Of a DNA stretch of 64,000 nt, positions 33,539 to 42,480 are shown one piece after another. The notes beneath the pieces were generated by a model, which was given only the letters and a program-made list of their open reading frames with translations, made no database searches and was not told the DNA's origin. The stretch is from Roseibium salinum. GTDB taxonomy: Bacteria > Pseudomonadota > Alphaproteobacteria > Rhizobiales > Stappiaceae. Numbering within the stretch: the first letter of the stretch is position 1; each line of letters opens with the position of its first letter. The stretch lies in contig NZ_JAPEVI010000002.1 in NCBI RefSeq assembly GCF_026240905.1, forward strand, positions 310,001-374,000, written 5' to 3'. Made by a program: the position numbers and the translations under genes.

Positions 33539-34045
33539 ATGTCAAACAAGGACCAGCCACCACCGGTCAGGGACGACGGCCTTCAGCTTGCCGAGGATCG
33601 CGCGTTTCAGAACCGGCTCTGGACGATCCAGCGGAGCGCCTGGATCGGGTTCATCGTGTTGCTGCTCATTGCGCTCGCCGGCTTCACCGGCGGGGGTGGT
33701 TATTTCAGCAATCAGAAAGTGGAGATCGGTGACGCGACCGTGGTCCTGCCGCGGATCTCGCGCCGTGAGGCAACTGACGAGATGAGGCTGATCGTGTCCG
33801 ACGCTCCGACCGTCGACGTTCTGCTGAGCTCCGACTTCGCCCGCTACTACACGATCAAGCAGATATATCCGCAGCCGGACCACAGCGAGGCGACCGATAC
33901 GGGACTGCGGTTGCGCTTTGCTCTTGCCGGCAAGGGCTCAAAGGAAATCGCTATCGACCTGATCGCCTCCCGGATCGGTCTGACCTCGTTTGAGATTTCG
34001 ATCGGCACGGCGACCCGGACCGTCCGCACCATGGTGCTGCCATAG
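33539..34045 (+). CDS. Single-pass membrane protein of unknown function
   Basis: A 168-residue protein. A polar N-terminus (about 30 residues) is followed by one helix (about 37-56, WIGFIVLLLIALAGFTGGGGY) and a beta-rich outer domain of about 110 residues. I do not recognise the family; similar proteins accompany DUF421 genes. There is no Shine-Dalgarno sequence, in line with a nearly leaderless message from the promoter at 33502. It is 9 bases upstream of the first DUF421 gene. Confidence 0.7.
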   Translation: MSNKDQPPPVRDDGLQLAEDRAFQNRLWTIQRSAWIGFIVLLLIALAGFTGGGGYFSNQKVEIGDATVVLPRISRREATDEMRLIVSDAPTVDVLLSSDFARYYTIKQIYPQPDHSEATDTGLRLRFALAGKGSKEIAIDLIASRIGLTSFEISIGTATRTVRTMVLP

Positions 34046-34054
34046 GAGGAAATC

Positions 34055-34501
34055 ATGGAATCGGTATTGCGCGGCCTTGCGGTTTACGTCGTGCTTCTGG
34101 TCGTCACGCGGCTATCGGGCCGCCGGACCATGGCGCAGATCACACCCTTCGATTTCGTGCTTCTCCTGATCGTCGCCGAGACCACTCAACAGGCCCTGCT
34201 CGGATTCGATTATTCGATTACCAATGCCGTCATCGTCATCGTGACGCTGTTCGGCTCCGACATCGCGTTCTCATACATCAAGCAATTGTCGCCGCGCAGC
34301 GCCTACCTTCTGAACGGTGTGCCTACGGTCCTCATCAGCCGCGGGGAACCCGACTTTGCTGCCTTGCGCCGGGCACGCGTCAGCCTGGACGACGTCCTGG
34401 AGAGCGCACGCCAGCAGCACGGGCTCGGCAGGCTGGACGAGGTCGAATTCGCGGTGCTCGAAATCGGCGGCAATCTCAGCATCATTCCCCGAAAACGCTA
34501 G
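34055..34501 (+). CDS. DUF421 (YetF-like) membrane protein
   Basis: A 148-residue protein with two to three N-terminal helices and a cytosolic DUF421 domain. RLSGRRTMAQITPFDFVLLLIVAETTQ is the family's membrane motif, and YLLNGVPTVLISRGEPDF with SLDDVLESARQQHGLGRLDEVEFAVLE marks the soluble part, quoted in blocks. The function of DUF421 proteins is unclear (membrane or spore/stress associated in other bacteria). AGGAGG precedes the ATG. It is the second of three genes transcribed together. Confidence 0.88.
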   Translation: MESVLRGLAVYVVLLVVTRLSGRRTMAQITPFDFVLLLIVAETTQQALLGFDYSITNAVIVIVTLFGSDIAFSYIKQLSPRSAYLLNGVPTVLISRGEPDFAALRRARVSLDDVLESARQQHGLGRLDEVEFAVLEIGGNLSIIPRKR

Positions 34502-34508
34502 GCGAGAC

Positions 34509-35015
34509 ATGGACTGGCTTGACGACTTTCACTATCTGATCGGCAGCGATCCCGGCGGAATTTCCTGGTGGCAGATGAGCATCCGCGCCGTGCTCGTCTT
34601 TGTGTTCGGGCTCGTCCTGATCAGGCTGTTCGGCCGGCGCGCCTTTGGTCAGCAGACGGCACTGGATATCTTTCTGGCAATTATCGTAGGTTCCAATCTG
34701 GGCCGGGCAATCACCGGGAACGCGCCCTTTGGTCCCACCCTCGCGGCGACCATGGTGCTTGCGATCCTGTATTGGATCGTGAGGCATGCCACCGCCCGGT
34801 TCTCCCGTTTCTCGAACCTCATCAAGGGTCATCCCATCCCTTTGGTGGAACATGGACGGCTCAAGGCCAAGGCGATGCGCGGAGCCGCCGTGAGCGTCGG
34901 CGATATCGACGAATCCGCGCGGGAGTCGGGGTTGCCCGGGCTGGATTCCGTCGAGGAAGCGCGATTGGAGCGCAGCGGCCGGATCAGCACTCGAAGCGGC
35001 GGATCTGCTGAGTAG
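34509..35015 (+). CDS. Second DUF421-family membrane protein
   Basis: A 168-residue paralogue of the preceding gene. IRLFGRRAFGQQTALDIFLAIIVGSNLGRAI replaces the RTMAQ motif, and helices occupy about 22-45 and 55-100. The soluble part has HPIPLVEHGRLKAKAMRGAAVSVGDIDESARESGLPGLDSVEEARLERSG, in blocks. It starts 7 bases after the first DUF421 stop. Paired DUF421 proteins may form a heteromer; this is inference. Confidence 0.85.
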   Translation: MDWLDDFHYLIGSDPGGISWWQMSIRAVLVFVFGLVLIRLFGRRAFGQQTALDIFLAIIVGSNLGRAITGNAPFGPTLAATMVLAILYWIVRHATARFSRFSNLIKGHPIPLVEHGRLKAKAMRGAAVSVGDIDESARESGLPGLDSVEEARLERSGRISTRSGGSAE

Positions 35016-35081
35016 TGGCGCCGAATACCGCATCGCTCGAGGCTGTCCGGGCCTTCAAGCGATGCGGCGCTCAGCTCAGGA

Positions 35082-35774
35082 TCAATGCGCCATCATCTCG
35101 CCGGCAATCTGCTCACCGCTCAGCGAGGAGGGATAATAGGTCGGCCAGTTGGTCACTTCCTTCAGCAGGTTGGCGCGTTCGTCGCCCCAATAGAGGTGGT
35201 AGTGAGACGCCCCTTCGGGTGCGATGCGGTGGTCGCTGAACTGAATGAACCCAGGAGCCTCATCATCTCCTTCCGTCTTTTCGAAGATGTAGCGCACGCC
35301 ACGATTGCCCGCTTCATATGTCAGGAGCTCGTACCCGTCGGCAGCGTAGTGCCCCGCGACGGCCCCACCTTCCGCGTAGAAGGTGACGAGGTCGCCGCTG
35401 ATGGTGATGCGGTCGACATCGGTGCGGTATCCTGTTTCGTAATAGGCACGGTACTCTTGCGCGCTCTTGCCGCCATGCTCCGCCTTGTGCTCCATGACCG
35501 GGTCCAGGGTGCCACTCATCAAAAGTGGATAGACAGACTGCCAATCCCCCTCCCAGTCAGAGAGCTCACGCGCCTCGACCTGTTCGTCGTCGAAGTATCC
35601 TTTGTAAATCTCGGATTGCTCGTGCGCGCTGTCATGGTCGTGCGAATGCGCCACCGCTTTATCGGCAATTTGGCCTCCTTCTGCCCGCACCTGCGCCGCG
35701 AACAGCAGCGTTGACCCTATCATCAACGCGCCAACGGACGTGGTGACCGCCTTGTGCATGATCGCCTTTTGCAT
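35082..35774 (-). CDS. zinT: ZinT-family periplasmic zinc-binding protein
   Basis: A 230-residue protein. The signal peptide ends near residue 31 (LLFAAQVRAEGG). A histidine-rich linker follows (AHSHDHDSAHEQSE). The ZinT domain begins IYKGYFDDEQVEARELSDWEGDWQSVYP, in blocks, and the metal histidines are in DHRIAPEGASHYHLYWGD. It binds zinc in the periplasm and passes it to the ZnuABC importer, which is not in this window. ATG 35774 has AGGAAAAGG upstream. A Zur-type palindrome lies 52 bases before the start. Confidence 0.93.
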   Translation of the reverse strand: MQKAIMHKAVTTSVGALMIGSTLLFAAQVRAEGGQIADKAVAHSHDHDSAHEQSEIYKGYFDDEQVEARELSDWEGDWQSVYPLLMSGTLDPVMEHKAEHGGKSAQEYRAYYETGYRTDVDRITISGDLVTFYAEGGAVAGHYAADGYELLTYEAGNRGVRYIFEKTEGDDEAPGFIQFSDHRIAPEGASHYHLYWGDERANLLKEVTNWPTYYPSSLSGEQIAGEMMAH

Positions 35775-35825
35775 GTTTCTGCCTTTTCCTGGTTATTGAA
35801 CGGGGGGTGTGAATCTGGTCGGTTA

Positions 35826-35843
35826 GTTATGTTATTACATAAC
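35826..35843. promoter_or_regulatory. Zur-box-like palindrome upstream of zinT
   Basis: GTTATGT (35826-35832) and ACATAAC (35837-35843) are perfect 7-base arms around 4 bases. It is close to the Zur consensus of proteobacteria (GTTATnnTATAAC-type). It predicts repression of zinT when zinc is plentiful. Confidence 0.75.
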
Positions 35844-36012
35844 GCAATCGTTGATGTAGCTGAACATTCTCACGCTGACAACAGGAATTCGAACACGCGG
35901 AGCGAAAATCCGGCTGCTTATGAGTGCCGGATCGAAAGGCCCATCGTGCGTCCAAAGGAAGTCTTGCGCCGTCAGTCACTTGCACGGATGCAGATTGATC
36001 CGGATCCCAAGA

Positions 36013-36930
36013 TCAGACCACCTGCCTGTTGCGCTGGTCGGTCAGCCAGTCGCGCACGTCCCGGGCGGCGGGCGACAGGGGCATGTCCTTCGGCCATGTC
36101 ACATAGTAGGTCTTGCCGGTGCGCAGCGTGTGTCCGGTCAGTCTTCGCAGGACGCCCTTTGCCACAAGTCCGTCCGTCAGATGCCCCCACCCGAGCGCGA
36201 TTCCCTGGCCCTCGATGACCGACTGAATCACCAGGACATAGTCATTGATCTGCAATCCCTTCGGTACGCGGCGGTCTGTGAGGCCGGCCGACACGAACCA
36301 GTCCGTCCAGGTCACCGAGGCGCGGAAGGGCTCCTCCAGATGGATGAGCGGATGCGACAGCAACTCCTCCATGTCGGCGGTATCCTCGAAACGACCCGAG
36401 TAGCTCGCGCCGCAGACCGGATAGATCTCTTCGGGCGCCAGAATCGCGCATTCGTACTGAGGCCAGTTTGCCGGAACACCGGCGCGGATGCCGAGCGGAA
36501 TGCCCTCGCCGACAAGATCGAGATCTCGGTCCGCCGTCTGGATGCGCAGTTCGATATGCGGCAGGTCTTCATGCAACTGGTGCAGCCGCGGGACCATCCA
36601 GTAGGCGGCAAAGGCCGTCGAAGCTGACAGGGTCACATGCGGTCCGGTTGCAGCCGCCCGCAGGTTCTGCGCCGACCTGTAGATGTGGGACAGGCCGAGC
36701 GACACATCCGCGTAAAAGCGCTGCCCCGCCTCGGTCAGGCGCACCCGCCTGTGCTCGCGCAGAAAAAGCGCCGTGCCGAGATGCGTCTCCAGCCTGCCGA
36801 TCGCGTAGGACACCGCCGCCTGTGTCATGCCGAGTTCACGTGCTGCCGCGCTGAAACTCTCCAGCCGCCCGGCGGCCTCATAAACCACGAGGCTGTTGAT
36901 GGAGGGTAAGAGCCGACGAAGTGTTTCCAT
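36013..36930 (-). CDS. LysR-family regulator, GcvA-like
   Basis: A 305-residue regulator. The N-terminal helix-turn-helix (about 8-68) reads SINSLVVYEAAGRLESFSAAARELGMTQAAVSYAIGRLETHLG, in blocks, and the ligand domain begins about residue 95 with ATGPHVTLSASTAFAAYWMVPRL. The GcvA-like pattern of the first 60 residues is clear. It is divergent from the MttB-family gene with a 92-base gap and probably controls it, responding to a methylated amine or its product. Confidence 0.88.
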   Translation of the reverse strand: METLRRLLPSINSLVVYEAAGRLESFSAAARELGMTQAAVSYAIGRLETHLGTALFLREHRRVRLTEAGQRFYADVSLGLSHIYRSAQNLRAAATGPHVTLSASTAFAAYWMVPRLHQLHEDLPHIELRIQTADRDLDLVGEGIPLGIRAGVPANWPQYECAILAPEEIYPVCGASYSGRFEDTADMEELLSHPLIHLEEPFRASVTWTDWFVSAGLTDRRVPKGLQINDYVLVIQSVIEGQGIALGWGHLTDGLVAKGVLRRLTGHTLRTGKTYYVTWPKDMPLSPAARDVRDWLTDQRNRQVV

Positions 36931-37022
36931 AAACCCAGCTTATCAATTTCATCAGTTTTTTCCAGAGTTACACGGTATTCCGGCGACCGTACTCTTTCCC
37001 TTCTGTAGAAGGAGCTTATGGA

Positions 37023-38579
37023 ATGACCAACCAGTCAGTGGAGATTTCCCCGGCGGCAGGGCGCAGATCAGGCCGTCAAGCGCGGCAGGAAAGCCGCAGC
37101 CGCGGACCGCAGGGGCTCCACCGCCCCTACATCGTCCGCAACATTCCGACCTACGATATCCTGTCCGAAGAAAATCTGGAGCGCATCGAGGCGACGGCGG
37201 ACCGGATTCTCGAGGAAGTCGGCATCGAGTTTCGCGACGATCCCGTCGCCGTCGAGCACTGGAAGAAGGCCGGAGCGCGCGTCGATGGCGTGCGCGTCAG
37301 ATTCGCGCCCGGCATGCTGCGGGAAATCCTGAAGAGTGCACCGGCGGAATTCACCCAGCATGCCCGCAATCCCGCGAATTTGGTTCGCATCGGCGGACCG
37401 AACGTCGTCTTCGCGCCCGCCTACGGCTCGCCCTTCGTGATGGATCTCGACCAGGGCCGCCGTTACGGCACGATCGAGGATTTCCGCAATTTCGTGAAAC
37501 TCGCGCAATCTTCACCCTGGCTGCATCATTCCGGCGGCACGATTTGCGAGCCCGTGGACGTTCCGGTCAACAAGCGCCATCTGGACATGGTCTACAGCCA
37601 CATCCGCTACTCGGATCGCCCGTTCATGGGATCGGTGACGGCGGAAAGCCGGGCCGAGGATTCCATCGAAATGGCCCGGCTCGTCTTTGGCCGTGCATTC
37701 GTCGACGAGAACTGCGTCATCCTCGGCAACGTCAACGTCAACTCGCCGCTGGTCTGGGACGGCACCATGACTGCGGTCCTCAGGGCCTATGCCCGTGCCA
37801 ACCAGGCGGCCGTCGTCGTGCCGTTCATTCTTGGAGGCGCCATGGGTCCGGTGACAAATGCCGGCGCGATCGCGCAGTCACTGGCGGAGACAATGGCCGG
37901 CTGCGCGCTGACCCAGCTCGAGCGACCCGGTGCGCCGGTCATCTTCGGCAACTTCCTGTCGTCCATGTCCCTGCGTTCCGGATCGCCGACATTCGGCACG
38001 CCGGAGCCGGCCATCGGTTCGATGGTGATCGGTCAACTCGCCCGGCGGCTCAATCTTCCGCTGCGCTGCTCGGGCAACTTCACGACCTCGAAGCTCCCCG
38101 ATGCCCAGTCGATGAACGAGGCAACGATGTCGATGCTGGCCGCTGTTCATTGCGGTGCGAATTTCATCCTGCATTCGGCCGGCTTCCTGGACGGGCTCCT
38201 GTCCATGTCCTACGAGAAATTCGTCATGGACACCGACTTTTGCGGCGCGCTGCACACCTATCTGGACGGGGTAAAGGTGGACGACGACCAACTCGCCCTC
38301 GATGCCTTCAGGGAAGTCGGACCCGGCAATCACTTCTTCGGCTGCGCGCACACCATGGCCAACTACCAGTCCGCCTTCTGGGACTCGCAGATCTCCGACA
38401 ACGATTCATTCGAAAAATGGGAAGCGGCCGGCTGTGAGGACACTGCCGGCCGCGCCAATTACCGTTGGAAGAAGATGCTCGCCGAATACGAAGCGCCGCC
38501 CCTGGAGGAAGCGACGGACGAGGCACTTCAGGACTTTGTGAACGGCCGCAAGGGGGCAATGGCGGATGCCTGGTATTGA
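37023..38579 (+). CDS. Trimethylamine methyltransferase (MttB) family protein, non-pyrrolysine type
   Basis: A 518-residue protein of the MttB superfamily. HRPYIVRNIPTYDILSEENLERIEATADRILEEVG and FAPAYGSPFVMDLDQGRRYGTIEDFRNF are family blocks. Members demethylate quaternary amines by passing a methyl group to a corrinoid protein. The reading frame has no internal amber codon, so it lacks pyrrolysine, the residue needed by true trimethylamine enzymes; such members act on glycine betaine, carnitine or similar compounds. No corrinoid protein gene is adjacent. A basic, disordered N-terminus (1-30) is present. AGGAG precedes the ATG. Confidence 0.88.
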   Translation: MTNQSVEISPAAGRRSGRQARQESRSRGPQGLHRPYIVRNIPTYDILSEENLERIEATADRILEEVGIEFRDDPVAVEHWKKAGARVDGVRVRFAPGMLREILKSAPAEFTQHARNPANLVRIGGPNVVFAPAYGSPFVMDLDQGRRYGTIEDFRNFVKLAQSSPWLHHSGGTICEPVDVPVNKRHLDMVYSHIRYSDRPFMGSVTAESRAEDSIEMARLVFGRAFVDENCVILGNVNVNSPLVWDGTMTAVLRAYARANQAAVVVPFILGGAMGPVTNAGAIAQSLAETMAGCALTQLERPGAPVIFGNFLSSMSLRSGSPTFGTPEPAIGSMVIGQLARRLNLPLRCSGNFTTSKLPDAQSMNEATMSMLAAVHCGANFILHSAGFLDGLLSMSYEKFVMDTDFCGALHTYLDGVKVDDDQLALDAFREVGPGNHFFGCAHTMANYQSAFWDSQISDNDSFEKWEAAGCEDTAGRANYRWKKMLAEYEAPPLEEATDEALQDFVNGRKGAMADAWY

Positions 38580-38652
38580 AGCTCGACGCAGCGGCATACG
38601 AGCTTTTCCAGGTCCGGCCCACGCGGTCGATCGCCATGCCTCGCGTTCCGGC

Positions 38653-38997
38653 TCAGCGCGTCGATCCCGCCGCTCGCCCGGACCGCAGTGATGCCTGCAG
38701 GCTGCCGGTGACCGGTGCGGTTTCAACGCCTCCGTCAAGAGCCGACGGTGCACTCTGCGCTTCAGCGATCAGGAGTTCGTGCCGTTCTGCAAAGGCGCAG
38801 AATGCGCCATAAACCGATTCTGCGTCAGCGTTCCCCGAGATACAGGCCCTGCAGGCGTTTCGCGCGGCCTCGTAGCTTTTGTCCCGCTGAGCGCAGGGCC
38901 AGTCTTCCAGAAGCGCATAGGCCTCGTTCACGCTATTGATCCGCGTGGGGAATCCTATCCCCACGAGTACAGGCACTGGCTGCTTGAAACGATACAT
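38653..38997 (-). CDS. DUF982 protein
   Basis: A 114-residue soluble protein of DUF982, a family found mainly in Rhizobiales. The pattern is FKQPVPVLVGIGFPTRINSVNEAYALLEDWPCAQRDKSYEAARNACRACISG, in blocks. The function is unknown. Start ATG 38997 has GGAAAGGGA upstream. An unusual serine- and arginine-rich tail of about 35 residues follows the domain. A second DUF982 gene lies upstream on the same strand. Confidence 0.82.
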   Translation of the reverse strand: MYRFKQPVPVLVGIGFPTRINSVNEAYALLEDWPCAQRDKSYEAARNACRACISGNADAESVYGAFCAFAERHELLIAEAQSAPSALDGGVETAPVTGSLQASLRSGRAAGSTR

Positions 38998-39152
38998 GAC
39001 GATGTCCCTTTCCTTGTGTTCCCTGGCAGCAAAGGACATGGCGCTCATGCCCGACTTCCTGCCGTGGGACAACAACGTCTGCGATGGCGATCAGATCCAT
39101 TACGCGGCCATCAGGCCGGAAATTTAAGACCAAAATACGTCTGTGGACCTGA

Positions 39153-39473
39153 TCAGCGTGCCAAAGTCGCGCCCGCCAGACCCGCCTGCGGGGACTGCGG
39201 GAGCCACGGCGCAGAACGCCGCCGGTGTCGGGGGAGGATCAAACCGGCGCTTGCCGCCGCCTTTGCAAGGCTTCGCCGCGCCTCGCCAGGCGCCCGCCAG
39301 CCGTCCAGCGCATCCCGGCAGATCACCCGGGCACGCCGCCAGTTCCTGTCGCGGGCCGCTGCCGGCCAGTCGTTTTCGAGACATTCGAGCGCTTCGAAAC
39401 TGGATGTAACCATCCGTGCGCCCGTGTCGGGCAAATCCAGAACGACAGGTTCTGAAAATGCAATATCGTCCAT
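39153..39473 (-). CDS. DUF982 protein, second copy
   Basis: A 106-residue paralogue: FSEPVVLDLPDTGARMVTSSFEALECLENDWPAAARDRNWRRARVICRDALDGW in blocks, then ARRSLAKAAASAGL and a basic, proline-rich tail. AGGAGGA precedes ATG 39473. It is 155 bases upstream of the other DUF982 gene. The pair is diverged, so it is not a recent duplicate. Confidence 0.82.
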   Translation of the reverse strand: MDDIAFSEPVVLDLPDTGARMVTSSFEALECLENDWPAAARDRNWRRARVICRDALDGWRAPGEARRSLAKAAASAGLILPRHRRRSAPWLPQSPQAGLAGATLAR

Positions 39474-39646
39474 TACATTCCTCCTATTGTCCTGTTTTCA
39501 CTCGAAAACCAGCAAAATCGGTGACGCATCAGCATCTCCACTGAGCGAAATGGTGTCGGGCCGGCTTGTGTTCAAGCCTGCCATGCATGCGATGGCCGGG
39601 CCGCTGCCGCGGCGCCGATAGAAGCACCCGACGCGCTGCAGCGCAT

Positions 39647-40672
39647 CTATTTGATGCACCGCTGCCCGGCCTGGTCGAAGAAGTGCAGATCCTTGAAATC
39701 CATCGTCAATCCGATGCGTTCACCGGAAACCGGCGTATCGCCGTTCTCGACGGCCAGGACGATTTCGCCACCCTCCAGCGTCACGTGCAGCATGGTCGCA
39801 GCGCCCGTATACTCGCTCACGGCGACCTTGCCGGTAACGAGACCCGCATCCGGGGCAACGACCTGCAGGTGCTCGGGACGCATGCCGACCTGCGTCGCCT
39901 TACGTGGAACACTGTCGGCAATCTGTCCGGCCACGCGTTCGACCGGCAGGATGTTCATGCGCGGGCTGCCGATGAACTGGGCGACGAACAGGTTGTCAGG
40001 GCAGGTGTAAAGCTCGCGCGGGGAGCCGATCTGCTCGATGAGCCCGTCGCGCAGCACCACGATCCTGTCGGCCAGCGTCATCGCCTCGATCTGATCGTGG
40101 GTGACATAGACCATCGTGTTGCCGAGCCGCGCATGCAGCGCGGCAATCTCCGATCGCATGTGGACCCGAAGTTCCGCGTCGAGGTTCGACAGCGGCTCGT
40201 CGAAAAGAAAAATCTCAGGATCGCCGACGATGGCTCGGCCGATGGCGACACGCTGGCGCTGTCCGCCGGAAAGTTCGCGAGGATAGCGATCGAGCAAACC
40301 GTCAAGCTTCAGGGTCGCGGATGCTTCCGCGACGCGCCGCGCCCGCTCCGCGGTCGGCACCTTGCGCACCTTCAGGCCGAAACCCATGTTCTCGCGCACC
40401 GTCAGGTGCGGATAGAGCGCATAGCTCTGAAACACCATCGCGACACCGCGTTTCGACGCCTGTACCTCGTTCACCCTTCGGCCCCCGATAAACAGATCGC
40501 CGGAACTGATGTATTCCAGACCCGAGATCATGCGCAGCAGGGTGGACTTGCCGCAGCCGGACGGGCCGACGAAAACGACGAATTCGCCATCGCTGATCTC
40601 AAGATCGATGCCCTTGATGATCTCGATCGAACCGAAGGACTTGCGGATGTCTGCAAGGGTGAGGCTGGTCAT
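39647..40672 (-). CDS. Sugar ABC transporter ATP-binding protein (MalK/UgpC type)
   Basis: A 341-residue ATPase. Walker A is GPSGCGKST (near residue 38), the signature is LSGGQRQRVAIGRAI, Walker B LFDEPLSNLD, and the switch histidine is in VTHDQ. The C-terminal TOBE/OB region begins about 235, as in MalK and UgpC. It energises a carbohydrate importer with the two permeases upstream. It is the last gene of the operon, 31 bases after the second permease. Confidence 0.94.
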   Translation of the reverse strand: MTSLTLADIRKSFGSIEIIKGIDLEISDGEFVVFVGPSGCGKSTLLRMISGLEYISSGDLFIGGRRVNEVQASKRGVAMVFQSYALYPHLTVRENMGFGLKVRKVPTAERARRVAEASATLKLDGLLDRYPRELSGGQRQRVAIGRAIVGDPEIFLFDEPLSNLDAELRVHMRSEIAALHARLGNTMVYVTHDQIEAMTLADRIVVLRDGLIEQIGSPRELYTCPDNLFVAQFIGSPRMNILPVERVAGQIADSVPRKATQVGMRPEHLQVVAPDAGLVTGKVAVSEYTGAATMLHVTLEGGEIVLAVENGDTPVSGERIGLTMDFKDLHFFDQAGQRCIK

Positions 40673-40703
40673 GGTCTGCTCGGTCTCTGGGGCTTGCAGG
40701 AGA

Positions 40704-41546
40704 TCATCCCTTCACTCCCGACATTGCGAAACTCTCGATGATTTGCCGCTGCGCGATCAGGTAGACGATCAGGATCGGCACCACCGCCAGCGACGTGGCG
40801 GCCAGTTGCAGATGCCAGAGCGGCAGTCCGTAGGCATCCGTGAAGTTGGAAAGCGCCAGCGGCAGGGTGAACTTGTCGAGGCTGGACAGGAAGACCAGCG
40901 GCTCAAGGAAAAGATTCCATGAAAACAGGAAGGTGATAATGGCCACGGCGGCCAGCGCCGGCCGCGACATGGGCAGGGCGATCTTCCACCAGATGCCCAG
41001 GCGCGACAGGCCGTCCATCTTTCCGGCCTCCTCCAGCTCTTTCGGCAGCGCGACGAAGTACTGGCGCATGAGGAAGGTCGCCATGACACCATGCGGCCCG
41101 AAGACCGGAAGGAGGACCAGGGGAGCATGTGTATCCATCAGGCCGAGCCAGCGCATCAGGAAGAAATTCGGAATGATCGTCACCTCCTCCGGTACCATCA
41201 GGGCCGAAATCAGAAAAAGCATCAGCAGCCCCGCGCCCGCGAACCGCATCCGTGCCAGTGCGTAGCCGGCGAGCGACGACAGTATCAGTGTCAGGATCGT
41301 GACCAGGGAGGCGATATAAAGCGAGTTGAAATACTGCTGCGCGAAGGGCTGATACTCGAACACTTCGACGAAATTCGTCCAGCGCCACACGTGCGGGATC
41401 AGCGTCGGCTGCCCGAAGATCTCGGTTGCGCTCTTGAAGCCCGACGAAACCATCCAGAGAAACGGGAACACGAAAGGTACCGCCAGGATGGAAAGCGAAA
41501 CCAGCCACATTGCCTGCTTGAGCCGGTCGAGTTGGCGTTGGGTCAT
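40704..41546 (-). CDS. Sugar ABC transporter permease (MalG type)
   Basis: A 280-residue, six-helix permease. The EAA-loop contacting the ATPase reads ELEEAGKMDGLSRLGIWWKIALPMSRPAL, in blocks. Helices start at WLVSLSILAVPFVFPFLWMVSSGF. It pairs with the MalF-type permease encoded upstream, which it overlaps by four bases. Confidence 0.93.
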   Translation of the reverse strand: MTQRQLDRLKQAMWLVSLSILAVPFVFPFLWMVSSGFKSATEIFGQPTLIPHVWRWTNFVEVFEYQPFAQQYFNSLYIASLVTILTLILSSLAGYALARMRFAGAGLLMLFLISALMVPEEVTIIPNFFLMRWLGLMDTHAPLVLLPVFGPHGVMATFLMRQYFVALPKELEEAGKMDGLSRLGIWWKIALPMSRPALAAVAIITFLFSWNLFLEPLVFLSSLDKFTLPLALSNFTDAYGLPLWHLQLAATSLAVVPILIVYLIAQRQIIESFAMSGVKG

Positions 41547-42469
41547 GTTGCCCCTTTCCGGCGAAGGATCAGCTGGACGATGGTCAGCGCCAGGACGAGC
41601 ATGAACATGATCATCGCGAGCGCGGACGCATAGCCGATGTTGAAGAATTCGAAGGCCTGCTCGTAGATGTAGAACGCCAGGACGAGCGTGCCGTTTTCCG
41701 GGCCGCCGCCGGTCATCAGGTAGATATGGTCGAAGACCTTGAACGAGCCGATGGAAGTGATCACCATGATGATCAGCGTCGTCGGCGCCAGCAACGGCCA
41801 GGTCACCATTCGGAACACCTGCCAGCCCGAGGCTCCCTCGAGACGCGCGGCTTCCTCATAGTCGCGCGGAATGGTCTGCAGCGCGGCTATGTAAAGGATC
41901 ATGTTCAGGCCGACCATCTTGATCACGCGGGTCACAATGACCGCCGCCATCGCCCAGTCGGGTTCGCGCAACCAGTTCGGGCCGTCGATGCCGATTATCG
42001 CGAGCATCTGGTTCACGGTTCCGCCTTCGCCCTGCAGAAGAAACTTCCAGACGATCGCCCAGGCAACCGCCGATGTGACGACCGGCGCGAAGAACACGGT
42101 GCGAAAAAAGATCACGCCCCGACGCGGACGCGCGAGCGCAAGTGCCAGCATCAGGGCGAGCGCCATATTCATGGGCACCAGACCGATTGCAAAGACAATG
42201 GAGTTACGGATGACGTGCCAGAATTCCGGGTTTTCCTGAAGGGCGTGTTCGTAGTTCGCGAGACCGACGAAGATCTGTTCGCCTGACAGGAGGTTCCACT
42301 CCGACATCGAATAGAGGATGACGGCGATCAACGGCCCGAGAAAGAAAATCAGGAACCCGGCGAGTGTCGGACTGACGAAGAGCCATGCCTCGATCGCCTC
42401 GCGCCGTTTCAGTGTCAGCCAGGGCACACGGAAACCGCGGGCCCTGGTTTGATCGGTGGATCCGGTCAC
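41543..42469 (-). CDS. Sugar ABC transporter permease (MalF type)
   Basis: A 308-residue, six-helix permease. The N-terminal cytosolic segment is followed by AWLFVSPTLAGFLIFFLGPLIAVILYS. The EAA loop reads DYEEAARLEGASGWQVFRMVTWPLLAPTT, in blocks. It forms the membrane channel with the MalG-type partner. It lies 11 bases downstream of the binding-protein gene. Confidence 0.93.
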   Translation of the reverse strand: MTGSTDQTRARGFRVPWLTLKRREAIEAWLFVSPTLAGFLIFFLGPLIAVILYSMSEWNLLSGEQIFVGLANYEHALQENPEFWHVIRNSIVFAIGLVPMNMALALMLALALARPRRGVIFFRTVFFAPVVTSAVAWAIVWKFLLQGEGGTVNQMLAIIGIDGPNWLREPDWAMAAVIVTRVIKMVGLNMILYIAALQTIPRDYEEAARLEGASGWQVFRMVTWPLLAPTTLIIMVITSIGSFKVFDHIYLMTGGGPENGTLVLAFYIYEQAFEFFNIGYASALAMIMFMLVLALTIVQLILRRKGAT

Positions 42470-42480
42470 GCCTGCCGCCC

